From contig JAMYGW020000003.1 of NCBI GenBank assembly GCA_025617375.2, positions 1,798,001-1,862,000 on the forward strand: DNA of 64,000 nt, read 5' to 3'. Positions 36,374-46,104 of this stretch are shown piece after piece; position 1 is the stretch's first letter, and the number at the start of each line of letters is the position of its first letter. The notes beneath the pieces are model-generated. The model was not told the origin of the DNA. It did no database searches and saw only the letters and a program-made list of their open reading frames with translations. The position numbers and the translations under genes were made by a program. The stretch is from Acarospora socialis (lineage: Eukaryota > Ascomycota > Lecanoromycetes > Acarosporales > Acarosporaceae).

Positions 36374-37768
36374 ATGACATTTAAGATCTCTTTTCTATAC
36401 TTGACTATCTCACTATACTACTTATGTGCTGCTCAAATAATCACAAATGTTGAATCTTAAGAGAGCATTGATTATTGCAATATTGCATATTTTGTGAACT
36501 GATATATTTCACAAACAATCTCACTTTACATTGCTAACTTACACTATCAGAGAAATTTATACTAGAAACTATCAGTCTTCTGCAATTTCAGTTAATTAAC
36601 TGACTCATATTTTTTATGCTTTTGCTAATGTGAGAGATACTGATGAAGTGTAAATTCTTTTTGATATGAAACTTCTATGTGCATCTAAATATCAATAAAT
36701 ATCTCACAGATTTCTGAGCAGACACTGATAAGTGTTATTCAGAAGATTCTTGAAATGATAATGACAATAATGTTTATGATTGTATTTGACAGCTATTTCT
36801 TCTCAAGAAGATGAATCATTCTCTAAAGACATTACTTTTCATTGATGAATAAATTTACTCTCAAAACTTTTTCATATCTGTCTTCTCTGACAAGAGATGC
36901 ATCAAATTTGCTGAGACAGCTGTGACATTGATGAAAGATCTTGAATTTGATGATAAATTATTCTGAGAACTATGCAAAGATCATTATTTATAAGACACAG
37001 ACATCAATATTGACTGAGAATATTCAGCAGATGAGAATCAGACTCAGAATTTTGTTGCTTTTCTCAAAACTTTGCACAGTATAAGTCAAAGAATCAATAC
37101 AGCTTGAATGAAGAACTATTAATCTCTTATAAAAGAGAATTAATACATACACTGCTCAACACAGCTGTATTAAAATGCTTCTCATCATTATTTCTTCTGC
37201 TGACTCACAGAACTATAACAAGTTAAAGCTTGCTGAAATGATTTTTTATCTCAATTTCTTTAATTTAATGATCTATGACTACAGTAACTTCTTTGACAAT
37301 GTTGCTGAGCATTAAGTCAATCTATATTCTTTTATTAACAACTCACTCTTCACTTTCTTCTTCACAGATGCTGTCATTAGAGACTACATTAAGATTGATG
37401 TATTGATCAACAAGATCACTCTGAGTATATCACTCTATGATTGTGTTTTTCAACAGATGAACAGCATGAAGAAATCTTTTTATGACATCAGCAAAGACTC
37501 TTTTGAAAAGAGCATCTGAAATTATAAAGTTCTGTCTTAGACAGACACTGTTGAGCAGATGAATAAACAGGTGAAAGCAAGCTATAGCTGAAATGAGACA
37601 AAGAAAATCATTGTCAGCTATGACACACTAACAACATTGAATGTTAAAGTCAATTACATCAAAAATAATAAACTTGATGAAGACATGTTCTGAAAGCTTA
37701 GTGAAGACAGAAATGATGATGACAGCTTAGTTGTCAATGTGAGTATTTTAATCATGAAATTACTATAA
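36374..37768 (+). pseudogene. GH18 family chitinase
   Basis: Broken secreted chitinase, an endo-acting glycoside hydrolase family 18 TIM barrel. ATG at 36374 begins MTFKISFLYLTISLYYLCAA, a plausible signal peptide. Then CNIAYFVN-TGA (former NW), LTHIFYAFANVRDT near 36600, DTDKCYSEDSW near 36730, and FAETAVTLMKDLEFD to 36955. The catalytic DxxDxDxE survives as DINIDxEYS near 37005-37030, with the final Trp as TGA and the acid Glu kept. Later come SSADSQNYNKLKLAEMIFYL, LMIYDYSNFFD, and the C-terminal NETKKIIVSYDTL (37600) and NNKLDEDMFxKLSED (37670). Two short introns fit: about 36957-37007 (5' GT now AT) and 37079-37135. Stop TAA at 37766-37768. The length of about 400 residues is normal for a fungal GH18 enzyme. 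Confidence 0.92.
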
Positions 37769-38032
37769 CATGAATGCTAATGTGAACAATAAATCTTTCA
37801 TAATTCAGATTCTAGTGAAATGAATAAAAGTCAGAATATCTTGTTGTATTCTGAGTTCAAGTATGACAATGTCAGAGCAAGTATGTCATAAATGTATTAA
37901 AACATGTCTATTCTTATGCATAATGAAATCAAGCTTTTTAGAAGTTTGTTGAAGATGAATGCTATGAGATTCATAACAAAATTGATGTTAATAAATAAAT
38001 ATTTTCTTGATTGTTATTTCTGAAGTTCTTTG
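37769..38032. other. spacer between chitinase remnant and copy B
   Basis: 264 bp with no feature except the start of the copy B target site duplication at its right edge. Confidence 0.4.
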
Positions 38033-38037
38033 CTTTA
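38033..38037 (+). repeat. target site duplication of copy B, left
   Basis: CTTTA directly before the LTR start TGTAATG at 38038; the same five bases follow the right LTR at 44192-44196. Confidence 0.85.
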
Positions 38038-38376
38038 TGTAATGTTCTAATCTGAGATTTCTTGAGTATGTAGAGCTAAAAGTTTGTGCTTGTTGATATA
38101 ATAACTGGTCTGAAATGGTTCTGAACTTTAACTCTTAGATTGTTACTTAAGTTGAACATGATTGTTTTCATAAAAGAAATGATTCTACTATATAGAACAC
38201 TGCTTGATGTCTCTGCATTGAGCATTCTTGATGTTTTGATGTCTCAATGTTGAAAGATTGAGTCTCAGCTCACCTACTTGTTGTCAAGCTGTTGTGCAGT
38301 TCTCTCTGTATACACTTTGAATAAATTTCTGATCATAGACTCACAAGTTTCTTTCTTTCTAAATATAATCATAACA
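38038..38376 (-). repeat. 3' LTR of copy B
   Basis: 339 bp, + strand ends TGTAATG...CATAACA. It contains the palindromic TATA-like box CTATATAG at 38188-38195. It differs from the 5' LTR (43853-44191) mainly by transitions, several as CA in one and TG in the other. Confidence 0.95.
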
Positions 38377-38394
38377 TCATTCTTTTTCTTCAGG
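38377..38394 (-). promoter_or_regulatory. polypurine tract of copy B
   Basis: On the element strand, CTGAAGAAAAAGAATGA directly precedes the 3' LTR, the usual place of the plus-strand primer. The neighbouring block to 38450 (TCTAGAGAACTAGCACC on that strand) is kept in all three copies. Confidence 0.65.
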
Positions 38395-38450
38395 TGCTAG
38401 TTCTCTAGAGTTTATTTAAGTGAGAGTATATAACAATTTCATCATCAGCA

Positions 38451-38876
38451 ATGATGCTTTCTAAAAATTTCAATCATCTAAGAATTGCAAAGAAAATTCA
38501 ACTCAGTGATAGTCTTGTCACATTCTCTTGTGAATTCTGTACTGTCTGTGGTCTTGATTGCTTTGTTATGATTGATGAAAGATTGAAATGTGATAAGTGT
38601 ACTTGTCACAGTCATTCATGCATTGCAGTTTCATGAAAGTCTCTCAATCAGACTTGTCTTTCTCTTCAAAAGAAAATAAGTGATGCAAATGTGATTCTTG
38701 ATGCTCTTGCTGTCAAGATGATACATCTTCAAAAGACTTTGAATCAAACAGATCATCATGTCACACAGAAAACTGACTATCTTGTTGCTGAACTTGATAG
38801 TGATAATGATGAAACTGAGAATGAAGATTCTCAAACAATGTTGCAACTTGTTGACTCAATGTTGTCATTCTTCTGA
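38451..38876 (+). pseudogene. antisense Zn2Cys6-like ORF of copy B
   Basis: 142 codons opposite to gag-pol, with only one internal stop (TGA 38634, a probable Trp/Arg site). ATG is at 38451, 75 bp inside the 3' LTR, so transcription would have to start in the LTR or the conserved block next to it. The N-terminal part has the spacing C-x2-C-x6-C-x9-C-x2-C-x6-C (CEFCTVCGLDC, then CDKCTCHSHSC), which matches the fungal Zn(II)2Cys6 cluster layout. Extra Cys in the x6 loops could be former Arg codons (CGN to TGN). The second half is a Leu/Ile/Gln heptad-like region (LDALAVKMIHLQKTLNQT) ending in an acidic tail (DSDNDETENEDS). Present at the same place in copies A (2308-2730) and C (45661-46101). 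The role is unknown. Confidence 0.7.
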
Positions 38877-38899
38877 ACTAATATTGACTTCTTTTCTTA

Positions 38900-41800
38900 A
38901 AATATTGAAGCATTCTCACACAGTTCTTGAGATTCTTCTTAAATTTTCAGATATTTTCTGAGATATCATAATCTTTTCATTTGATGAGATAGTGAACTTT
39001 CTCACTAATCATTCTCTTTTCTAAAATGTTCTTAACTTTGTATTCTTTGTTGAGTTTGACAGATGTTTTGATGATTTGAAGTGATATGAACTGATTGCAA
39101 TGCTGTAGCATGAATGCATGAAATACTGAATGTATTCTCATTTTCTTGAATAAATCTAGTTCATAGCTTAATCTCTTGATGTTTCATATGATCTTGAATG
39201 ATTCAATGCTCTTGTTTTCTAACTTCTTGCTTCTTTTCTTTGTCTGTATGTTGTTCATTCTCAGATATATTTTTTTCTTCTTCTTCAAATAATTTTGTCT
39301 CTATCATTTGTTTCATCTGCTGTTTAATTCATTTCATTAAATCTTGATGCAGTTTCTTCATCTAAACAATATTCAAAATCATCTTTTGACTCTGTAATCT
39401 GTGTTCTTTGAGATCTCATCATATCTCTGAGTTGTAGTCATAGTTCACATAGAAAGACATTTCTCTCATGATTTCATTTCTTGCATTGTTGTATGCAAAC
39501 TGTGCTGTTGACAACAGCTGTACTCAGTTGTCTTGATTCTTGTTGACATAGTGTCTCAAGTATGTTTTCACTGTCTGATTCATTCATTCACTCTGCTCAT
39601 TTATCTGTGAGTGATATGTTGTTAACATCTTGTGTTTTATTCTGAGTTTTGCTGTGAGCATTTTTCAAAACTTGCTTGTGAACAGCTTATCTCTGTTGAT
39701 GATAAATTCTTTTGATAGCTCATGATTGTTAATCAATTTTCTTAGTATTATGTATGTCAATATTGATGCTGTTGCAGTTTCTTTGAATGAAATGAACATT
39801 ATGTACTTGATCAATCTATTCACTATGATCAATATACTGTTGAATTTTACTTCTCATGTAAAGTCTTTTGATGATGATAACTTCATAATGAAGTTCAGAG
39901 TAATTGACTTTCATGATGCATTCAGTGCATTTAGTTGCATTACTTCATCATATTGCTTATCTTGATTAATTTTATTTCTTCAGCATGAATTGCACACAGC
40001 AATCATCTTGATGATTTGATTTCTAAAATCACTAACATTGTGTCTTCTTCACATTAGATTTTTGATGCATTTAACTTCTAGATATTCTTCAACTTTGCTG
40101 TAGTGACACATCTTAATGAGTTCTTTGTTCATCAAGAGAACTTACTTTATCTTGTACATTGCTGCTAAGTCTTTTGTGAGAACTTCTTCATTGTTTTCAC
40201 TTAAAATTTCAACATGCATCATCTGTACACTCTCATGATCAGATTGTCTACTCAAGACATCTGTTTTATTATTCTCATTATTTTTCTTGTAATGAATCTG
40301 AAATTTATAGTCTGTCAACTGCTCTGCTCAATGAATCTGTTGTTGATTGAGTTGCTTTGTTGTTGCAAAGTTTCTCAAATTCTTGTGATCTGTATAGATC
40401 TGAATCAGCTTGCTCATTTTTGCAAGATAAGATCTTCAATCTTGCAGTGCTTTCACTATTGCAAAAAGTTTCTTGTCATGAATCTCATATCTTTTCTTGA
40501 GTTCTGATAACTTTCTAAATTAATATGCTATAAGTCTCTGCTGTTTCTCTTTGATCTGATATAAGTATGTGTTTACTGCAAAATCTGAAGCATCAGTTTT
40601 CAGTGTCTTCTTGCATACTGAATTGAGTATTCTCAGATGTGCTGTCTCACTAAGACTTTTCTTTAATATGTGAAATGCATTCTTCTGCTCTTGATTTCAA
40701 TGCTATTCTTTGCTTTTGTGTGTCAAATGTGTTAATGATTCTGCAATTCTTGCATAGTTTGATACAAACTTTCAATAATAGTTTGTCAATTCTAGAAAGA
40801 TCTGTACTTTCTTGATCTACTTTGATGTTGATCAGTTTCTGACTGCTTTTATCTTCTTTGAATTCTTCTCAATTTGTTCAGATTGAATCACATAGTCTAG
40901 AAACTCAACTTTCTTGATTTTGAATCTGCTTTTTGACTTTTTCATGTACAAAGCTTTCTCATTGAGTTTTGTCAATATTTTTTGCACATGTTTGCAGTGC
41001 TTCTCAAGATCTTCTGAATATATCAGAATATTGTTAAGATATGTGATCACAAAATTATTGAGATATTCTCTCAACATGTTGTTGATTAATCTCTGAAAGA
41101 TGACTGATGCATTCTTCAATTCAAATAACATAACAGTATACTCATAGTGTTCATATCTTGTTCAGAATGCTGTCTTTCATTTTTTATCTTCTTTCATTCT
41201 GACTTGATAATAGGTGTTCTTAAGATCTAAGCTTGTAAATCACTTAGTCTTGTCTAATTAATCTTGCAACTCTTCTATCAGTGATAGAAAATAACTGTCT
41301 TGATGAGTTATCTTGTTGAGTTGTCTGTAATCAACACATAGTCATTTTTTTTCATTCTTTTTTGATACAAACAGAATTAAATATTCTGCTGATGACTTCA
41401 ATGATTTTATGAATTCTCTTTTCAGATTCTTGTCAAAATAAGCTTTAACTTTCTTGAGTTAATTCTTACTCATTGAGTATAATGACATTCACTTAGATTG
41501 CTTTCTGTTCAATAGCAGTATTTTGTAATTTTATAACTTATGTTCTGATAAGCTCATCTCTGATTGTTTTGAGATCTTGTATGTGTCTTTGACTGCACAT
41601 ATTTCTTTTGTAACTCAATCAATCTTCAGATTTTTTCTGCACAATCAGAGCATCTTTAGCACTGCATCATATTTAATTGATTTCATAACATTGAACATTA
41701 TCTCTTGTGAGTTTTCAAGAATTGAGACTTTCACACAGATTTTCTCACTAATTTCTTCAATGACTTCATTCATCATTTGTATGTTGAATGAACAGCACAC

Positions 41801-43830
41801 TTATCATGTCTCTAATTTCAACATATTGACTGTCTTTCAGCTTATAATATTACTGTCTGCTTCAGAATTCATTAATGTGTTGATCTGATGTTCATTGATT
41901 GTAATTTTAATTCATATTTAATGATCATTGTCTTGTCTTTGAGATGTCACTAGCTTCTTATTCTCTAGTCTTGTTGAGAAAGCTTTTCATTTTTTGACTC
42001 ATTTGATTGTTTAACTCATCTTCAAAGTTCTTGAAATCATCTGAGTTTTCTTTCAACCATAAGATTTGTATACTCTAGACTGTATCACTCAATGTGTCTT
42101 TTTAAGTGTAGTCAAGATTCATACTGATTGTACTTTATCTGCAACTGACTCTCAAAGACTTTTACTCTTTGCAGAAATTCAGATAATATATACTCTTCAT
42201 TGAAGATTCATCTGTCTTCATTCTGTGTGATATATTTCTTAAGTAAGTGTATCTCAATCTTGTGACTCTTTGTTCTTCAAACAAGAAATCTTGACAATAT
42301 TGCATTGTTGCTGCTGAAACATTCATCTTTAACAGCTATCATCAGCTCTTCTAGCTGATTGTATGTTTCTTGTTCTTTTGCACTTTTGTGTTGTGCTTTC
42401 TGTTTTTAAGCTTGCATTTCTTGCTCAAGCTCTTGCTTCTCAAATTGAAGCTTCTCTTCTTTCAACACTTAATGTTGATTTTTGAAGTGCTGATGTACTG
42501 TCTTCAGCTTTATATTGATTTTCTATTTATTGACTTCTTTCTGATTCACATTCAAATTCAGTGTCTGTCAGATGCTATTACTGTAGTCTTTTTCTATCTG
42601 AGTTTCTTGAGTATTGATCTCTTCAATCTCAGCATCAAGAACATCTTTCTTGATAAGAATAGTTAATTCTCTTTTGTAAACTGATCTGTTGCATTCATCT
42701 TTGTCTTTTCTTTTAGACTTCTGTGAATATCATTTGACTTTGTCTTTTGTGCTCATGTGTATTCTGCACATGTCATTGTAGCAGATTGTTCAGTTGAGAG
42801 TGTTATGCACTATGTGTATATTCTTCTTGACTGTCACTACAACATTTTTTCTTTTCATTTGAAGTCTGTTGCATTCTCAAACAAGGTGTTTGAGTTTTCT
42901 GCAGTTGTAACATGTTCATATTTTGTTTTGTGATGTCATCTGAGACTTAGTGAATCATTCTAGCTGACATTCATACTTCATTCATCTAGTCTTTCATGAC
43001 TTCTGACAGCACTTCTTGATCATATTGAGATTCATAAAGTTTGTTTCTCTATGTCTTATCAGTAAAATATATTGCTTGACTCACAATCAGAAGCTTTCTT
43101 CTTGATCTTCTATCATAGATGGTATTCAATATTTTTTTTGTTTCATTTGTTGTTTTCACTGACAACTGTCAATGTTGATACTCAGATTAATTATTTTCTG
43201 AAGATTGTCTGATTGTTCTGCTTAAACTATCTTGTCTTTGATGAACTTTCTTAACTCACAATAATACTGGTAGATGAGTGCTTTGTCATCTCATTTAATA
43301 AGTACTGCTAATCACTGAAACTCTGTGACATATACTGTTGCTGATTCACTCTGTCACAAGATATGAACTTATTTCTCTGCTATTCTTTCTTTATTGATTA
43401 CTCTGAAGACTTTTCTTAGTTCTTTTTTAAACTGTGCATAGTCATTGAACATAGACTCTGTGTCTGCATTACACTCTTTGTACTCTTTTTTTAGAAACTC
43501 ATGTAGCTTGAAGTCAACTCAGTTGAAGACTGCATTCACTAAATAGATTGTTGCAAACAATGTCTTCTCTTGATTGATTTGAAACTTTAATTGATTGAAA
43601 TCAATATACAGGTTGAACTTAGTCACAAAGACTTGCAGCTTCTCTCATTCTTCATTAAAGATATTGAGTATCTGAATCTTTAATGCATTCACAGATAGTT
43701 GTATTATCTGAACTGACATCACTGATTGTGCTGTCATTCTACTCAGAGTAAATGATAAAGATGAGTTTGTCTGAACTTGTTTTAAAAACAAGATTGAGAT
43801 GTTCTTCTGTGTGTCAGACATCATACTCAT
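38900..43830 (-). pseudogene. gag-pol: gag-pol remnant of copy B
   Basis: Element polyprotein, broken throughout by TGA/TAA/TAG. Gag starts at 43830 (MSMMSDTQKN) with a nucleocapsid zinc knuckle at 42871-42912. RT is best seen at 41131-40832 (open; AVMLFELKNASVIFQRLIN-like text), where the YxDD box reads YLNN. RNase H follows to about 40250 (RYEIHDKKLFAI, YTDHKNLRNFATTKQ). Integrase spans about 40090-39300 (KFNSILIVIVNRLIKY; HKMLTTYHSQ; QFAYNNARN). A chromodomain lies at about 38995-38905 (HYLIK-stop-KDYDISENI), placing the element among chromoviruses. Trp codons are almost all TGA. The first Asp of the RT pair and the first Asp of integrase (LNFIMKL where family members have LDFI) are changed, so it is inactive even apart from the stops. 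Confidence 0.93.
42871..42912 (-). other. CCHC zinc knuckle of copy B Gag
   Basis: Reads CYNCRKLKHLV(TGA)EC, that is C-x2-C-x4-H-x4-C with the Trp/Arg site now TGA. Nucleic-acid-binding knuckle of the nucleocapsid. In copy C (about 50105-50150) two of the Cys have become Tyr and the His Asn. Confidence 0.85.
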
Positions 43831-43852
43831 TATATTGTAAGAGTGTTCAAAG

Positions 43853-44191
43853 TGTAATGTTCTAATCTGAGATTTCTCAAGTATGTAGAGCTAAGAGTTT
43901 GTGCTTGTTGATATAACAGCTGGTCTGAAATGATTCTGAACTTTAACTCTTAGATTGTTATTTAAGTTGAACATAATTGTTTTCATAAGAAAAACAACTT
44001 TACTATATAGAACACTGCTTGATGTCTCTGTGTTGAGCATTCTTGATGTTTTGATGTTTTAATGTTGAGAAGTTGAGTCTCAACTTGTCTGCTCACTATT
44101 AAGCTGTTGTGCAGTTCTCTCTGTATGTGCTTTGAGTGAATTTCTGATCACAGACTTGTGAGTTTCTTTCTCTTTAGATATGGTCATAACA
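43853..44191 (-). repeat. 5' LTR of copy B
   Basis: 339 bp with the same ends as the 3' LTR (TGTAATG...CATAACA on +). The element leader after it is very short, about 22-28 bases before the gag ATG codons, with no tRNA-like primer site I can recognise; self-priming as in some fungal chromoviruses is possible but unproven. Confidence 0.95.
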
Positions 44192-44196
44192 CTTTA
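44192..44196 (+). repeat. target site duplication of copy B, right
   Basis: CTTTA, identical to 38033-38037. Confidence 0.85.
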
Positions 44197-45225
44197 CTTT
44201 AGATTCTCTTAACTTATTTTGACATAACTCTTTGATCAAGACATTACTTTATCAGCAACTGAATTGTATGCTTGATAGAATCAACTGCTTAGAGACATTC
44301 AGTTTGAATTGTCATATGTAGATATCAGCAAGCTTGAAATGCTGCATTAAAAATGTTCTTTGTGATAATCACAAAACTGATGAAAACAAAGATGTTTACT
44401 TCATCAAAGTAGTCTGTTTCAACATATGAAACAGTTCATAGCTACACTGAACAGCTAACTACAAACATCATATAAAATCACACTAATACTGTTGCTCACA
44501 GAAGATCATCAAACATATTGCACAAGTAACTTCTATCAGTCATGTCTGTTCAATACATCATTGTCTTTAAGCTGTTGAGCTAAATACAGAGAAGATGATG
44601 AACATCAACATGAAGAATTGATGTGTATATAAAGTCTTGATCTTTCTTCAGCTTAAATTTGTTACTGCTCACTCTACTTTTACTGAATTCTGTATATCAC
44701 AGATTTAACTTTCTACAATTATTCTTTTAAGATTACAATGCTCTCAAAAATGACTCTATACACTTTCTGCTCATTATGTCTTCAGATTGATGTTGTTTGT
44801 AATTTATTGCAAGATTCTTTGCATTCTTCAAGTTCTTAATGTCATATTACACATTGTGATCATGATTATATTTCTTTCACTTGACAAGATACTCAACAGT
44901 GAGTCAACTGTGTTCTCATTACATTGTTTATTTATCAAGAAGTTGCTCAATTTCATAAACAAAGACTGTATTGATGTTCTTGATTTCATTACTGATGATA
45001 TTGTCATTTTCAATGAAAAATGAGTTTGTATCTGTCTGATGATTATAAGAGTCTTTTTCATTAGCTAATTTAAGTTGAGCTATCAATACAACAGAGTGTA
45101 TTTACATCATAAAAGATAGTTTGAGACAGTAGACTAGTTGGTCAATCTGTTCAATAATGTGAAATGAGTTAACTCATTAATTCAATAACTTGCAATTCAT
45201 CAGATCTGAAATAATATATTTGTAA
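44197..45225. other. 1-kb spacer between copies B and C
   Basis: Overlapping short frames on both strands at 44787-45061 (+ and -) cancel each other as evidence. No family match, and no LTR fragment was seen. Confidence 0.35.
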
Positions 45226-45230
45226 TAAAG
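45226..45230 (+). repeat. target site duplication of copy C, left
   Basis: TAAAG directly before the LTR start TGTAATG at 45231; repeated at 51448-51452. Confidence 0.85.
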
Positions 45231-45582
45231 TGTAATGTTTTAATCTGAGCTTTCTCAGATATGTAGAGTTAAGACTTTGTGCTTGTTAATATAATAACTG
45301 ATCTGTAATGATTCTGATCTTTAACTTTTAGATAATTATTTAAGTTTGAACATGATTGTTTTCATAAAAGAAATGATTCTACTATATAGTGAGCTTGCTT
45401 GTCAAACTCATCATCAAACATGTCAAGACAGCTTGTTCATGCAACTCATCAAGCTTGCTCATCAAGCTCACTGTTGAGCATGTTAAGATATTACATGATT
45501 ACTATTTAAATATTTTCTGAATATACACTCTTCATGTATATGCATCAATTTGTCTCTAGTTCATTTTGACTTAATTGTAACA
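45231..45582 (-). repeat. 3' LTR of copy C
   Basis: 352 bp, + strand ends TGTAATG...TGTAACA. The middle carries two diverged copies of a 60-bp unit (GTGAGCTTGCTTGTCAAACTC, first copy from about 45389) absent from the copy A and B LTRs. Confidence 0.93.
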
Positions 45583-45660
45583 TCATTTTTTTCTTCTTAG
45601 ATGCTAATTCTCTAGAGTCTATATAAGTGAGAATATTTACATTGTTCATTGTCAGCAACA

Positions 45661-46101
45661 ATACTTTCTAAAAATTTCAATCATCTAAGAATTGTAAAGA
45701 AAATTCAGATTGATGATGTGTCTACTTTGTTTTCTTGTAATTATTGTGTTTGTTGCAGCATTGATTGTTTTGTAATGAAATCTTGATCAAAATGCAATAA
45801 ATGTACTTGTTGTGATTGTTCATGTGTTAGTGTATTGTGAGAGTCTCTCAATAGAACTTGTCTTTCACTTTGAAAGAAAATAAGTAAAACAAATAACAAA
45901 TTGATAATCAAGCATGCTGAGCTTGCTGCACTTTTCTTAAAAGTTGTGTATTTTTAGAAAATATTGAATCAGACAGACTGCTGTGTTTTGCAAAAGATCA
46001 ATTGTCTTGCTGCTGAACTTGATAGTGATAATAATGAGATTGAGAATGAAGATTCTCAAACAATATTGTAATTTATTGACTCAATATTGTCATTCTTCTG
46101 A
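45661..46101 (+). pseudogene. antisense Zn2Cys6-like ORF of copy C
   Basis: Same position and phase as the frame in copy B; 147 codons, ATG now ATA at 45661, TGA at 46099-46101. The Cys spacing is C-x2-C-x6-C-x8-C-x2-C-x6-C (CNYCVCCSIDC, then CNKCTCCDCSC), one residue shorter than copy B in the central loop. The tail AELDSDNNEIENEDS is conserved. Internal stops are TGA, TAG and TAA from C-to-T change. There is no frameshift against copy B apart from in-frame length differences. Confidence 0.65.
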
Positions 46102-46104
46102 ACT

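Larger units (their letters stand above)
38038..44191 (-). mobile_element. Ty3/Gypsy chromovirus copy B, full length (6154 bp)
   Basis: A complete but mutated LTR retrotransposon on the minus strand. It has two 339-bp LTRs with TG...CA ends and a 5-bp target duplication CTTTA on both sides. In element order: 5' LTR (43853-44191), a leader of only about 22-28 bases, gag with a CCHC knuckle, protease region, RT, RNase H, integrase, chromodomain, a roughly 500-bp block holding an antisense frame, a purine tract, then the 3' LTR (38038-38376). Orientation and layout equal copies A and C. The target duplication is still identical and the LTRs are the same length, so the insertion has suffered point mutation rather than rearrangement. 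Confidence 0.96.

Noticed and set aside
39726-42666. Plus-strand open frames inside copies B and C (e.g. 39726-39965, 40214-40507, 41577-41888, 42370-42666)
   Set aside because: They are antisense shadows of integrase, RNase H, RT and gag on the minus strand; the protein family match is on the minus strand.
44787-45061. Real genes on both strands in the B-C spacer
   Set aside because: Two overlapping opposite frames of similar length without motifs; one or both are chance openings.
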